From positions 501,501-565,500 of the forward strand of contig CANKZM010000004.1 in assembly GCA_947488305.1 (NCBI GenBank): 64,000 bases of DNA, read 5' to 3'. The position numbers were made by a program, and so were the translations under genes. Positions within the stretch are counted from its first letter, which is position 1. Each line of letters opens with the position of its first letter. Positions 48,090 through 58,186 of the stretch are shown piece after piece. This DNA is from an uncultured Roseobacter sp. Lineage in GTDB: Bacteria > Pseudomonadota > Alphaproteobacteria > Rhodobacterales > Rhodobacteraceae. Below the pieces are notes generated by a model, which was not told the DNA's origin, searched no databases, and saw nothing but the letters and a program-made list of their open reading frames with translations.

Positions 48090-49168
48090 TTGAGCCTCAA
48101 GCACAATTCGCAGAGATGTCGGGCTACGCGGTCGCGGAATTGACGGTGTCGGCAGGCCAGCAAATTTATTCCCTGTCTCAGAACGAAAGCCTCAGACCGC
48201 CAAGTCCCGTGGCGCTCGCCGCGGCTGGCAAATCGATTGAAGATGCAGCGGCGTATCCTGATTCGGATTGGCGGTTGTTGCGCTCTGCATTGGGCAGGCT
48301 CCATGGCATAGATCCGGAATTGATCCTCTGTGGCAATGGATCGCTGGAACTGATCGGAACAACTGCGCAGGTCTATGGTGGGCCGGGTCGGTCGGTGCTG
48401 GCGCCCGTTCACGCATACCCCTTCTTTCGAACAGCCGCATTGATGTCCGGCGCGCGGTTTGACACAGCGCCGGAAAACGGTTTGACCGTATCCGTCGATC
48501 ATCTTGTCGGTGCAGTGCGCGAGGATACATCGATTGTTTTTGTGGCCAACCCCGGCAACCCGACAGGAACACGTCTGCCTGTGAGCGAACTACGACGTTT
48601 GCGGGCTGCGCTACGGCCGGAAATCCTACTCGTGATTGATGAGGCTTACGGCGAATTTGCAGATGCCATAGGCGATCGGTGCTGGGACATGGTTGACGCG
48701 GGCAATTGCATTGTCCTTCGGACGTTTTCCAAAGCCTACGGGCTCGCTGGGCTGCGTATTGGGTGGGGTCTTTTTCCGCAATCTGTTGCCCAGAACATAC
48801 GAAAGGGTCTGAACCCGAATAGTGTGAGTTCCGTGGCCCAGGTTGCGGCAATGGCTGCCCTGGAGGATCAGGGCTACATGCAAGAGACCTGTGAAATCAC
48901 CTCGGAGAGTCTGGAAAAGTGGCGCGCCGTTCTGACGGATCGAGGTTTCGACGTTCACCCTTCAACAACAAACTTCATGCTGATCCGCATGGCCAATGCG
49001 CAGGAAGCTGTTCACGCTGATGCCGCTTTGCGATCCGAGGGCATTTTCCTACGGGGACAAGGGGGAGCCGGGCTTTCCGAATACCTGCGTATTACAATTG
49101 CACCGGACGCCGTAATGACCAAGGCGGTTTCACAGCTCACAAAATGGAAGAAGGAGGCGCAATCATGA
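48086..49168 (+). CDS. Class I/II pyridoxal-phosphate aminotransferase (HisC-like)
   Basis: VFVANPGNPTGTRLP; VIDEAYGEFAD; LRTFSKAYGLAGLRIGW. Confidence 0.95.
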   Translation: MIEPQAQFAEMSGYAVAELTVSAGQQIYSLSQNESLRPPSPVALAAAGKSIEDAAAYPDSDWRLLRSALGRLHGIDPELILCGNGSLELIGTTAQVYGGPGRSVLAPVHAYPFFRTAALMSGARFDTAPENGLTVSVDHLVGAVREDTSIVFVANPGNPTGTRLPVSELRRLRAALRPEILLVIDEAYGEFADAIGDRCWDMVDAGNCIVLRTFSKAYGLAGLRIGWGLFPQSVAQNIRKGLNPNSVSSVAQVAAMAALEDQGYMQETCEITSESLEKWRAVLTDRGFDVHPSTTNFMLIRMANAQEAVHADAALRSEGIFLRGQGGAGLSEYLRITIAPDAVMTKAVSQLTKWKKEAQS

Positions 49169-49941
49169 AAGCATCGCGCGGATACGCCCGTCTTGGCTTG
49201 CTAGTACCCTTCACCAACTCAAACCTCGAACCGGATTTCGCTCTGATGTGCCCCGATGGATTTTCCATCCATGTTGCGCGTCTTGGTGGCTACGACGAAG
49301 AGGAAATCCCCGATGAAAGTCAGATGCGGGGGCTTGGTGCATCAGATCTTGATGAGCCTATCCGATTGCTCGCCGGTGTACGTCCGGAAGTCATGATCTA
49401 CGGGTGCACGTCCGCAACATTGACGCATGGGCCTGAATTCGACCAAGAGCTTGCGCTCAGAATCGCAGAAAAAAGTGGTGCAAAAACGGTGACTGCTGCA
49501 GGCGCATTGGTTTTTGCGTTGTCGGCCCTGCAGGCCAAACGCATTGCCTTTGCCTCGCCCTACGTGTCCGCGATTAACGACTTGGCGATCCAGTTTCTGT
49601 CCGAAATGGGGATCGAGACCTGTGCCCGGGCAGAAGTCGCTGCCCCGCTGAGCAATGAGGGGCAGGGCGCCATGTCGCCTGATGATGTTTTTGCGTTGGG
49701 CTTGCGTGCCGACACCGACACGGCTGACGCTCTTGTACTGTCCTGCACGGATATGCGCAGCGTTGAGGTGATTGATCGTCTTGAGCAAGCAATTGGAAAG
49801 CCAGTCGTTTGTTCAAACCAGGCGATGTTGTTCCAGGTACTTGCGCTGTTGGGGGAGCAGAAACCGATTTCGGGTTTTGGCACCTTATTGCAACATCCGC
49901 AGATGATGTCTGCCAGACAACCAAATACCGGAGTGATCTGA
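49165..49941 (+). CDS. Aspartate/glutamate racemase superfamily protein (maleate isomerase/arylmalonate decarboxylase-like)
   Basis: YGCTSATLTHG and LSCTDMRSVEVIDRLEQAIGKPVVCSNQAMLF; two active-site Cys regions. Confidence 0.88.
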   Translation: MKASRGYARLGLLVPFTNSNLEPDFALMCPDGFSIHVARLGGYDEEEIPDESQMRGLGASDLDEPIRLLAGVRPEVMIYGCTSATLTHGPEFDQELALRIAEKSGAKTVTAAGALVFALSALQAKRIAFASPYVSAINDLAIQFLSEMGIETCARAEVAAPLSNEGQGAMSPDDVFALGLRADTDTADALVLSCTDMRSVEVIDRLEQAIGKPVVCSNQAMLFQVLALLGEQKPISGFGTLLQHPQMMSARQPNTGVI

Positions 49942-50909
49942 TGGGCAACGTCCCGCGCGTTCTTTTGCATAACGACGAGACGGATGATCTGGCACGCGCC
50001 TTGGAGCTGGCGCACCCCGATGTCGGGTTTATCTGCTGCAATTCTTACGAGACGTTGCCGGATACATTGGAACGTTTTCGACCTGATATCGTCTACACCG
50101 TTAGGTTTGCGGGCATGCAGGGGTTTCCGCGCCAAGCGCTCTTTTCCGACATCGGCCCCGTCTGGATTGCGAACGGGGGTGCCGGTGTTGACCACTTTGG
50201 GACATGGGATCCTTCGCGCGTCACGGTGACCAATGCGGCAGGTGTCGCGGCTGACATGATGGCAGAATATGTCTTGGGAGGTTTATTGCATTTCACGCTC
50301 GATATTCCCGGACTGATGGCCGACAAAAATCTTCGGCGTTGGCCCGCACGAAAAATGAATCCATTGAAAGGCAAGACACTGCTCATCATTGGGTTAGGAC
50401 ATACGGGTCGGTCGATTGCCGCGCGTGCAAAAGCGTTTGGCATGTATGTAGTGGGAACGCGCGCCTCGCCGCGGCCAATGAAAAACGTGGATGAAGTTCA
50501 TGCTGCTGATCAATTGGACATGTTACTGTCTCGCGCAGATTTTATCGCAGTTTCGACGCCTTTGACGGAGAAGACGCGCGGTTTGCTAGGAGCAACACGG
50601 CTGGCGCGCGTCAAGCAAGGCGGGGTGCTGGCGGATGTGTCGCGCGGCGGCGTGGTCGATCAGTCGGCGCTTCTTTCAGAACTGAAAGAGGGCAGGCTCG
50701 CCGGGGCCGTTCTGGATGTATTTGAGCAAGAACCTTTGCCAAGCGACCATCCATTATGGGAGGCACCTGACGTCATCATTTCCCCGCATTGCTCCTCGGT
50801 TTATGAGGGATGGGAGGCCGCGTCCTTTGATCTTTTTCTCAAGAATCTTGCTCTGTGGCGGGCGGGGGAGCAACTCTTTAATGTGGTCGATCCGGCCAAA
50901 GGGTATTGA
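49941..50909 (+). CDS. D-2-hydroxyacid dehydrogenase family protein
   Basis: TLLIIGLGHTGRSIAARAKAFGMYVVGTR; DVSRGGVVDQSALLSELKEGRLAGAVLDVFEQEPLPSDHPLWEAPDVIISPH. Confidence 0.94.
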   Translation: MGNVPRVLLHNDETDDLARALELAHPDVGFICCNSYETLPDTLERFRPDIVYTVRFAGMQGFPRQALFSDIGPVWIANGGAGVDHFGTWDPSRVTVTNAAGVAADMMAEYVLGGLLHFTLDIPGLMADKNLRRWPARKMNPLKGKTLLIIGLGHTGRSIAARAKAFGMYVVGTRASPRPMKNVDEVHAADQLDMLLSRADFIAVSTPLTEKTRGLLGATRLARVKQGGVLADVSRGGVVDQSALLSELKEGRLAGAVLDVFEQEPLPSDHPLWEAPDVIISPHCSSVYEGWEAASFDLFLKNLALWRAGEQLFNVVDPAKGY

Positions 50910-51065
50910 ACGCAAACGGTGATTAGCCGACTCATTTTGCTGCGTGCACCTCATACTGCGGTTTACGGCGTGTTCTTTGCTGTTTTCGGACCGGACTTGG
51001 CTTGACTTCCCACTGCGCAAAAGGTGTATCTGCGCCGAACCTGAACGCCCCGAAGGGAAGTACCG

Positions 51066-52841
51066 ATGCACGCCTATCGCAGCCACTCCTGCGCCGACCT
51101 GACCGCACAGAATGTTGGACAAACCGTAAGATTGTCTGGCTGGGTGCACCGTATCCGCGACCATGGTGGCGTCCTGTTCATTGATTTGCGCGACCACTAC
51201 GGCATGACACAGGTCCTTTGCGACCCGGACAGCCCTGTTTTTTCGGAAGTTGAAAAACTGCGCGCCGAGTGGTGCATTCGCATCGACGGCGACGTGAAGG
51301 CCCGCGACCCGGAGTTGGTAAACGCGAAGATTCCAACTGGAGAGATCGAAGTCTTTGTGCGCGACCTAGAGGTTCTGGGGGCAGCGGGCGAGTTGCCATT
51401 GCAGGTGTTCGGAGAGCAGGAGTACCCGGAAGAAACGCGGCTGCGCTACCGCTATCTCGATTTGCGTCGTGAAAAAATGCAACGCAACATGGTTCTGCGT
51501 TCGGATGTTGTCTCTTCGATCCGTCGGCGCATGTGGGATGCAGATTTCAAGGAATTCCAAACGCCGATCATTACCGCGTCAAGCCCGGAGGGCGCGCGCG
51601 ATTTTCTTGTGCCGTCCCGTTTGCACCCCGGTAAATTTTATGCGTTGCCGCAAGCGCCACAGCAGTTCAAACAACTTCTTATGGTCTCGGGCTTTGACAA
51701 GTACTTCCAGATCGCGCCCTGTTTCCGCGATGAAGACCCGCGCGCGGACCGTTCTCCGACCGATTTCTACCAGCTTGATCTGGAAATGAGCTTTGTCTCA
51801 CAGCAGGATGTCTTTGACGCGATCCAACCGGTTCTGACAGGTGTGTTTGAGGAGTTCGGCGGCGGGCGGCCCGTGGATCAGGACTGGCCACAGATCTCTT
51901 ACAAGGACGCGGCACTTTGGTATGGGACGGACAAGCCTGACTTGCGCAACCCGATCAAAATGCAAGTGGTCTCCGACCACTTCCGCGATTCCGGCTTTGC
52001 GATTTTCACAAAGCTGCTGGAGCAGGAAGGCACTGAGATCCGCGCTATCCCCGCGCCAAGTGGCGGCAGCCGGAAGTTCTGTGACCGGATGAATGCCTTC
52101 GCGCAGAAAGAGGGTCTGCCGGGCATGGGGTATATTTTCTGGCGCGATCAGGGCAACGGACGGGAAGCCGCAGGGCCCTTGGCCAAGAATATCGGGCCAG
52201 AGCGCACGGAAGCCATCCGCCAACAGCTTGGGTTGGACGTTGGCGATGCGGCCTTTTTCCTCGGGGGCAAGCCCAAGACCTTTGAATCGGTTGCGGGCAA
52301 GGCGCGCACCGTCATTGGGTCCGAACTGGGCCTGACCGACGAAAACCGCTTCGCCTTCGCATGGATCGTCGATTTCCCGATTTATGAGAAAGATGCTGAA
52401 ACCGGCAGGATCGATTTCGAACATAACCCATTTTCGATGCCACAAGGGGGGATGGAGGCACTTGAGGGCGATCCGCTCGACGTGCTGGGGTATCAATATG
52501 ACCTTGCGTGTAACGGGTATGAACTGGTGTCCGGTGCGATCCGGAACCACAAACCTGAGATCATGTTCAAAGCATTTGAAATAGCAGGATACGGCGAAGA
52601 CGAGGTGCGTAAGCGGTTTGGTGGGATGGTGAATGCGTTCCAATATGGCGCACCACCGCACGGGGGTTGTGCTGCCGGGATCGACCGCATTGTTATGCTG
52701 CTTGCAGAAGAGACCAACATCCGCGAAGTGATCCTTTTCCCGATGAATCAGCGCGCCGAAGATCTCATGATGGCGGCACCCTCTGAGCCTACGAGTGACC
52801 AGTTGATGGATCTTGGGCTGCGCGTTATCCCCAAGGACTGA
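51066..52841 (+). CDS. aspS: Aspartate--tRNA(Asp/Asn) ligase
   Basis: [46 protein letters not shown]; class II motifs; [14 protein letters not shown]. Confidence 0.98.
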   Translation: MHAYRSHSCADLTAQNVGQTVRLSGWVHRIRDHGGVLFIDLRDHYGMTQVLCDPDSPVFSEVEKLRAEWCIRIDGDVKARDPELVNAKIPTGEIEVFVRDLEVLGAAGELPLQVFGEQEYPEETRLRYRYLDLRREKMQRNMVLRSDVVSSIRRRMWDADFKEFQTPIITASSPEGARDFLVPSRLHPGKFYALPQAPQQFKQLLMVSGFDKYFQIAPCFRDEDPRADRSPTDFYQLDLEMSFVSQQDVFDAIQPVLTGVFEEFGGGRPVDQDWPQISYKDAALWYGTDKPDLRNPIKMQVVSDHFRDSGFAIFTKLLEQEGTEIRAIPAPSGGSRKFCDRMNAFAQKEGLPGMGYIFWRDQGNGREAAGPLAKNIGPERTEAIRQQLGLDVGDAAFFLGGKPKTFESVAGKARTVIGSELGLTDENRFAFAWIVDFPIYEKDAETGRIDFEHNPFSMPQGGMEALEGDPLDVLGYQYDLACNGYELVSGAIRNHKPEIMFKAFEIAGYGEDEVRKRFGGMVNAFQYGAPPHGGCAAGIDRIVMLLAEETNIREVILFPMNQRAEDLMMAAPSEPTSDQLMDLGLRVIPKD

Positions 52842-52881
52842 GCAACAAGGGTCGGTGCCAGTTAGAACAACGTGGGACACG

Positions 52882-53604
52882 ATGAGCAGAAGCACAGATA
52901 GCATCCCGACGCTTGGCGAACCGGTTGCAGGGTGGAAAGTACCTCCCGAGCCTGTTGGTCAGGTCTTGTCGGGAAGCTTCGTACAACTGGTCCCCCTTGA
53001 TCCTGATGCGCATGCAGAGGCATTGCTGCCTTCCTATCTTGGGCATGACCAGGTCTGGGACTACCTGCCCTACGGGCCATTCGAAACGGTGGCGGCTTTT
53101 CGGGCCTGGATGAAGGAGGTCACGCAACTGCCAGCACACCAGTTCTTTGGTATCAAGAACCTGGAAATGGATGCGTGGCAGGGGGTTGCAAGTTATCTCA
53201 GAATTGACCCCAAAAACGGATCAATCGAAGTGGGGCATATCAATTTCAGCCCGGCGTTGCAGGGGACACGCGCTGCCACGGAAGCCATTTACCTCATGAT
53301 GCGGTGGGCGTTTGAAAATGGGTATCGGCGGTATGAATGGAAATGCAATGCGCTGAACCATGCGTCCCGGCGCGCAGCGCAAAGACTAGGCTTCAGTTTT
53401 GAAGGCGTGTTCAGACAGGCGACGATCTCCAAAGGCCGCAACCGGGATACCGCGTGGTTTGCCGCGATTGACAGCGAGTGGCCTCGCCTGCAACGAGCAT
53501 TTGAATCCTGGTTGTCACCGGACAATTTCGTGAATGGCAGGCAGATCAAGTCATTGGGCGAATTTACCGCGCCAATTCGAGTTGCGAGCGACCCAACGCT
53601 GTAA
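52882..53604 (+). CDS. GNAT family N-acetyltransferase
   Basis: VGHINFSPALQGTRAATEAIYLMMRWAFENGYRRYEWKCNALNHASRRAAQRLGFSFEGVFRQ. Confidence 0.94.
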   Translation: MSRSTDSIPTLGEPVAGWKVPPEPVGQVLSGSFVQLVPLDPDAHAEALLPSYLGHDQVWDYLPYGPFETVAAFRAWMKEVTQLPAHQFFGIKNLEMDAWQGVASYLRIDPKNGSIEVGHINFSPALQGTRAATEAIYLMMRWAFENGYRRYEWKCNALNHASRRAAQRLGFSFEGVFRQATISKGRNRDTAWFAAIDSEWPRLQRAFESWLSPDNFVNGRQIKSLGEFTAPIRVASDPTL

Positions 53605-53615
53605 AAGGCAAATTG

Positions 53616-54335
53616 TCAGATCGCCATTTTCTGGGTAAGCCGTTGTTGGACCAGACCGGCAAGTGTTTCGGCTTCTAATCGTGCCGAAGTGCCGGTTGCG
53701 CGGGCCTTGGCAAGCGCTTCGGCTGCCTGCTCCAAACCGCGGTCTTGTACGGATCTTGCAACCCCGCCAATGAATTGCGCCACATAATCCAAGGCACTGT
53801 CATTTTCAGGATCATCCAGAACATCGGCGATATGTGCCATGTCATCCTGGAAAGCCATCAGGTCGGGATGCACAACCTCGTCAGAGACTTCGCGTACGCC
53901 GGATGGTTGCCGTTCGGCCGGCAGATTTGCCAATACAGCCTGCTGGAACACTGCGAGCGAAGTGATCGGCTTCGCAAGGAAACCATCTGCGCCAGCGGTC
54001 AATGCCATTTCCTCGCCGTTGGTATCGCCAGACGTGCCCAAGACCACATCCACGCGTGGCTCCGTCGTCGATAACTCGGCAATCAGATCGGCGCCACTGC
54101 CATCCGGTAAGCCCAAGTCAATGATGACGACGGTGGGTCGGTAAACCTGCAAATGGCGTCGAGCAGATTTCAAGCAATCTGCGCGCCGGATGCGTGCACC
54201 GCTGCGCAGGCACAACAGGCGCATGGCCTCACAGGCGAACCGGCTGTCTTCGATGACCAGCACGGTAAGCCCAAGCAGGGGACGAGCGGCGGTCGGCGCC
54301 GGAATCGTCGCTGCAAAGGGATCTTTCTTGTCCAT
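53616..54335 (-). CDS. Response regulator with receiver domain, no recognised output domain
   Basis: VLVIEDSRFACEAMRLL...VVIIDLGLPDGSG...GADGFLAKPI. Confidence 0.92.
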   Translation of the reverse strand: MDKKDPFAATIPAPTAARPLLGLTVLVIEDSRFACEAMRLLCLRSGARIRRADCLKSARRHLQVYRPTVVIIDLGLPDGSGADLIAELSTTEPRVDVVLGTSGDTNGEEMALTAGADGFLAKPITSLAVFQQAVLANLPAERQPSGVREVSDEVVHPDLMAFQDDMAHIADVLDDPENDSALDYVAQFIGGVARSVQDRGLEQAAEALAKARATGTSARLEAETLAGLVQQRLTQKMAI

Positions 54336-54492
54336 CTTCGCCTCCCGAGTGACTCGATACGCGACTCACCATGGCCTATGTTGGATAACAGGTCGTTAAT
54401 GCCCGCCTCCTCTGTTAATGCGGCGCTGCGTCACTTGCGCTTGTGCTGCACGCGCCGCATAAACCCGGAAACTATAGTGAAGGGAACAACCG

Positions 54493-54897
54493 ATGATCGG
54501 ACGCCTCAATCATGTAGCCATTGCCGTACCTGACCTTGAGGCTGCGGCCAATCAGTACCGGACGGCGCTTGGTGCCAATGTCGGCGCACCACAGGATGAA
54601 CCGGATCACGGGGTGACAGTGATCTTTATCGAGCTACCAAACACCAAGATTGAGCTTTTGTATCCTCTGGGTGAGAAGAGCCCAATCCAAGGGTTTCTGG
54701 ATAAGAACCCCTCGGGTGGTATCCATCACATATGTTACGAGGTGGATGATATTCTGGCGGCACGCGATCATCTGCTGCAAACCGGTGCGCGGGTTCTGGG
54801 AACGGGCGACCCCAAGATCGGCGCGCATGGAAAACCCGTACTGTTCCTGCACCCGAAAGACTTCAATGGCTGTCTTGTCGAACTGGAGCAGGTCTGA
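54493..54897 (+). CDS. mce: Methylmalonyl-CoA epimerase
   Basis: IGRLNHVAIAVPDLEAAANQYRTALGA...GGIHHICYEVDDI...FLHPKDFNGCLVELEQ. Confidence 0.95.
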   Translation: MIGRLNHVAIAVPDLEAAANQYRTALGANVGAPQDEPDHGVTVIFIELPNTKIELLYPLGEKSPIQGFLDKNPSGGIHHICYEVDDILAARDHLLQTGARVLGTGDPKIGAHGKPVLFLHPKDFNGCLVELEQV

Positions 54898-54900
54898 CCC

Positions 54901-55197
54901 ATGGGTATCACCTCTGCACTCGTTCTTTTTGCTGTCATTTGGTCGCTGATGTTCCTCATCATCCTGCCGATCCGCGTCAAAACTCAAGGCGATCTGGGAG
55001 AGATCGTGCCGGGCACTCATGCCGGTGCGCCTGAGGTCCACAACATCGGCAAGAAAGCGAAGATCACGACAGTGTTGAGCCTTATCCTGTGGGGGATCAT
55101 CTCAACCATCATTATCTCAGAGGTGATTACGGTCAGGGATCTGGACTGGTTTGGCCGTATGGGGCCTGAGGCGCCAGCCGGTGAAACAACTGAGTAA
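54901..55197 (+). CDS. DUF1467 family membrane protein
   Basis: SALVLFAVIWSLMFLIILPIRVKTQGDLGEIVPGTHAGAP; immediately downstream of mce. Confidence 0.9.
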   Translation: MGITSALVLFAVIWSLMFLIILPIRVKTQGDLGEIVPGTHAGAPEVHNIGKKAKITTVLSLILWGIISTIIISEVITVRDLDWFGRMGPEAPAGETTE

Positions 55198-55852
55198 ACG
55201 TGGCTGCCCCGAGGATCGGGATAATCAGGTTGAGCAGCGGCACTGACAAGGGGATCGCCATCAAGAACCCGGCCGCCCAAATTTTTATCAGATGACGTGA
55301 CCGGAGCACTTTTGCTTGTGCGCGCCCGACACGTCGGATGGCCGCCAAAGTAAAATATTCACGCCCGAGTAGAAAGCCGTTCAAGCCCCAGAAAATGATC
55401 GGTGCCAAGGGTGAAAAGATCACATAGAGGACAAGCGCCAGCAAATTGGCAAGGATCAGGACGCCGAGAAAGCTGAAGGTATCCCGCAGTGCGTCAAGGA
55501 TCGGGACGGGTTGAGCCGCCGCAAGTTTAGGATAGTGTTTGTCTTCCACCGCTTGCGCAACAGTGTCGAGGAACATCGACGTGATTGCCGAGGCGACTGG
55601 GACCATCAAAAACATCGACAAGACCAGAACAGCCAGACCCGACCCCCACCCCACCAGATCATTGAGCCAGGTTACTTCACCAATCAACGGCACGCTGGCA
55701 TCGTCGCCGATAAGGCTGCCGACAAACCACACAAACAGGACGGACACCCCGATCAGCAGCACCACCGTCAGGCCGACTCCGGTCAGGAGCACCTTGCGAA
55801 ACTTCGGATCGGTCATCTGGTTCAATGCGGCAAAGAATGAAGCAAAGATCAT
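55133..55852 (-). CDS. EI24/CysZ-like membrane protein
   Basis: Multi-TM; LNGFLLGREYFTLAAIRRVGRAQAKVLRSRHLIKIWAAGFLMAIPLSVPLLNLIIPILGAATFTQLFHRL. Confidence 0.88.
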   Translation of the reverse strand: MIFASFFAALNQMTDPKFRKVLLTGVGLTVVLLIGVSVLFVWFVGSLIGDDASVPLIGEVTWLNDLVGWGSGLAVLVLSMFLMVPVASAITSMFLDTVAQAVEDKHYPKLAAAQPVPILDALRDTFSFLGVLILANLLALVLYVIFSPLAPIIFWGLNGFLLGREYFTLAAIRRVGRAQAKVLRSRHLIKIWAAGFLMAIPLSVPLLNLIIPILGAATFTQLFHRLAPQAPYGQTSPDP

Positions 55853-56427
55853 GCCGACACCCAGCTCGTGATGTTGTCGATGTCGGGGCGCGGCCTGTCG
55901 GGGGGCGCCGATGTCTCTGTCGCGATGTGAATGAAACCCGCAATGCGCTCGTGGTCGTCCAATCCGAGCCCTTCTTTCATGAACCCGCGATCATGGCTTG
56001 GCCAGCCGCTCAGCCAGTTTGCACCCCAGCCAGCAGCGAGGGCGGCGTTCAACAGGGCGAGGCATACGGCACCAGATGAGTAGGTCTGTTCGAGATCCGG
56101 AATCTTCTCAGAGGCTTTGGGGCTTTCGATGACGGCGACCGCCAGAATGCCCTGATCGAACTGCGAACGTCCTTTTGCGATCTGCTCCGGATCGAGTCCG
56201 AGGGCCGTGCCACGATCCCCTGCGAGTTGTGACAAACGCGCCATTGCCGGTTGCTCGATCACAATGAACCTCCAGGGTTCCAGCTTGCCGTGATCGGGGG
56301 TCCTTGCCGCGGCTTCGAGCAGGGGTCGCAACGTCTCTTTGGTTGGGCCGGGCGATTGCAGGGTCTTTGCCGGGCGTGACCTGCGGGTGGTCAGAAACTC
56401 GAAAGCTGCGGGATTGGGTGTGGGCAT
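55849..56427 (-). CDS. Nitroreductase family protein
   Basis: FLTTRRSRPAKTLQSPGPTKETLRPLLEAAARTPDHGKLEPWRFIVIE. Confidence 0.94.
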   Translation of the reverse strand: MPTPNPAAFEFLTTRRSRPAKTLQSPGPTKETLRPLLEAAARTPDHGKLEPWRFIVIEQPAMARLSQLAGDRGTALGLDPEQIAKGRSQFDQGILAVAVIESPKASEKIPDLEQTYSSGAVCLALLNAALAAGWGANWLSGWPSHDRGFMKEGLGLDDHERIAGFIHIATETSAPPDRPRPDIDNITSWVSA

Positions 56428-56442
56428 GTCAAATCCTGTGCA

Positions 56443-57543
56443 TCATAGCTGGCTAGCCAGATAATCGATTTCGGCCTTTATGAAGGCATCGAAGCGGGGT
56501 CCTGGCTGACGCACGGCAAATGCCTGCGCGGCGGGGTCAGGAGCAGACTTATGACTGCCTGAAAGCGCTTCAAGAGTGGCATGGCCGCAAAACGGCACAT
56601 AAATCTCGGAATACCCGCCTTCATGCACCAGCACCAGCCGTCCGCCGCAATGCTGTTCCGCTGCCGCTTTGACGCGTAGCGTCATCTGACGGAAGGTGTC
56701 AGCCGTGGCCAGCATCCTTGCCAGAGGATCGACTGCGCCAGCATCAAATCCGCAAGCCACGATGATGACGTCCGGTTTGAAAGCCGCTATCTGCGGCAGC
56801 ACGATCGTGTCCATCGCATGCAGGTACCCGGTGTGCCCAGTGCCAGCGGGCAAGGGTAGGTTGACGTTGAACCCCAGTCCCGCGCCGCGCCCGCGATCCT
56901 CGATCCCGCCGGTATCGAGCGGGTAGTTGCCTTCCTGATGCAGCGAAATGGTCAGGACGTCGGCGCGATCATAAAAGATTGCCTCCGTTCCATTGCCATG
57001 GTGCACATCCCAATCCAACACAACGACACGTTCCGCCAGTCTCTTGGCCTTTGCGGCCTCGATAGCGATTGCAATGTTGGCCAGCAGGCAGAACCCATTT
57101 GGCTTGTCTGGCAAGCAGTGATGGCCAGGCGGGCGGGAAAGCGCATAGGCGTTTTGCAGATCACCCGTCATGACCGTCTCGACTGCTGCCTTAGCCAGTC
57201 CTGCCGAAAGTGCTGCGATCTCGTAGCCACCGTTGGCAAAGGGCGCGTTGCGGCCCAACTCACCCCCTTTGTCATCAGACATTGCCTTGAAGGCATCGAG
57301 ATAGCTTGCAGGGTGGATGCGCAGCAGGTCCTCTCTGGTCGCCTCGGGCGCGCTGCGGAGATCGAGATCGTCCGACAATCCGGTCACGTCCATCAGGTTT
57401 TTCAATCTACGTTTGGTTTCCTGCGTTTCAGGCAAGCCCGCACCATTCAGCGGTTGCACCAGACCGCCAATCGGCAATGTGAACGCATAATTCCCCCCTG
57501 CGTGCCAAAAGCACTTCTCATCAAAGAAAAACCCCGTGCTCAT
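56443..57543 (-). CDS. Histone deacetylase superfamily protein
   Basis: SRPPGHHCLPDKPNGFCLLANIAIA; VLDWDVHHGNGTEAIFYDRADVLTISLHQ; VACGFDAGAVDPLARM; start MSTGFFFDEKCFWH. Confidence 0.95.
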   Translation of the reverse strand: MSTGFFFDEKCFWHAGGNYAFTLPIGGLVQPLNGAGLPETQETKRRLKNLMDVTGLSDDLDLRSAPEATREDLLRIHPASYLDAFKAMSDDKGGELGRNAPFANGGYEIAALSAGLAKAAVETVMTGDLQNAYALSRPPGHHCLPDKPNGFCLLANIAIAIEAAKAKRLAERVVVLDWDVHHGNGTEAIFYDRADVLTISLHQEGNYPLDTGGIEDRGRGAGLGFNVNLPLPAGTGHTGYLHAMDTIVLPQIAAFKPDVIIVACGFDAGAVDPLARMLATADTFRQMTLRVKAAAEQHCGGRLVLVHEGGYSEIYVPFCGHATLEALSGSHKSAPDPAAQAFAVRQPGPRFDAFIKAEIDYLASQL

Positions 57544-57613
57544 CGTGCAACCCCACATATTGTTCGCGGCGAAATTGGCCGAGAAGGGGACGATTGTCCA
57601 TGGGACAGGCGGA

Positions 57614-58093
57614 TCAGTTGCGGCCTTCGGCGATGATCGCGTCCACGTCCAGCCGGTCATTGACCATGGCAAGATTACCTTCTGCGTCGCGGGGCCACTC
57701 GTCGGGCGCCCGGTCGCGGTAAAGCTCGACCCCGTTGCCGTCCGGGTCGCGCAGATAAACCGCTTCGCTCACGCCGTGATCTGCGGCGCCTTCCAAGTCA
57801 TATCCTGCGTCAAGAACGCGCTGAATAACCTGCCCCAACGCCTTGCGGTCCGGGTAAAGGAACGCGCTGTGGTAGAGGCCAGTATGACCTTCAGGCGGGG
57901 GAGAGCCGTTCTTGCTGTGCCAAGTGTTCAGGCCGATGTGATGGTGATACCCACCTGCGCCAAGAAAGGCAGCTTTGTCGCCAAACCTCTGGGTTTCGTC
58001 AAAGCCCAGCACATCGCGATAAAAGGTAATCGCGCGATCCAGATCGGCGACCTTGAGATGGACGTGCCCAACGGTCGGATGCGAAATCGTCAA
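57614..58093 (-). CDS. VOC/glyoxalase superfamily protein
   Basis: VGHVHLKVADLDRAITFYRDVLGFDETQRFGDKAAFLGAGGYHHHIGLNTW; LRDPDGNGVELYRD. Confidence 0.95.
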   Translation of the reverse strand: MTISHPTVGHVHLKVADLDRAITFYRDVLGFDETQRFGDKAAFLGAGGYHHHIGLNTWHSKNGSPPPEGHTGLYHSAFLYPDRKALGQVIQRVLDAGYDLEGAADHGVSEAVYLRDPDGNGVELYRDRAPDEWPRDAEGNLAMVNDRLDVDAIIAEGRN

Positions 58094-58186
58094 GACATGG
58101 CTCCTTTCCTTTGCGCGTCCAAATTAGGCGCAAAAGGTCTGTTCTGCCATATCAGTCCACGCGCAGTATCTGTGCGCGTAAAGGGC

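Noticed and set aside
56938-57636. 232-aa plus-strand ORF
   Set aside because: Antisense to the histone deacetylase-family gene
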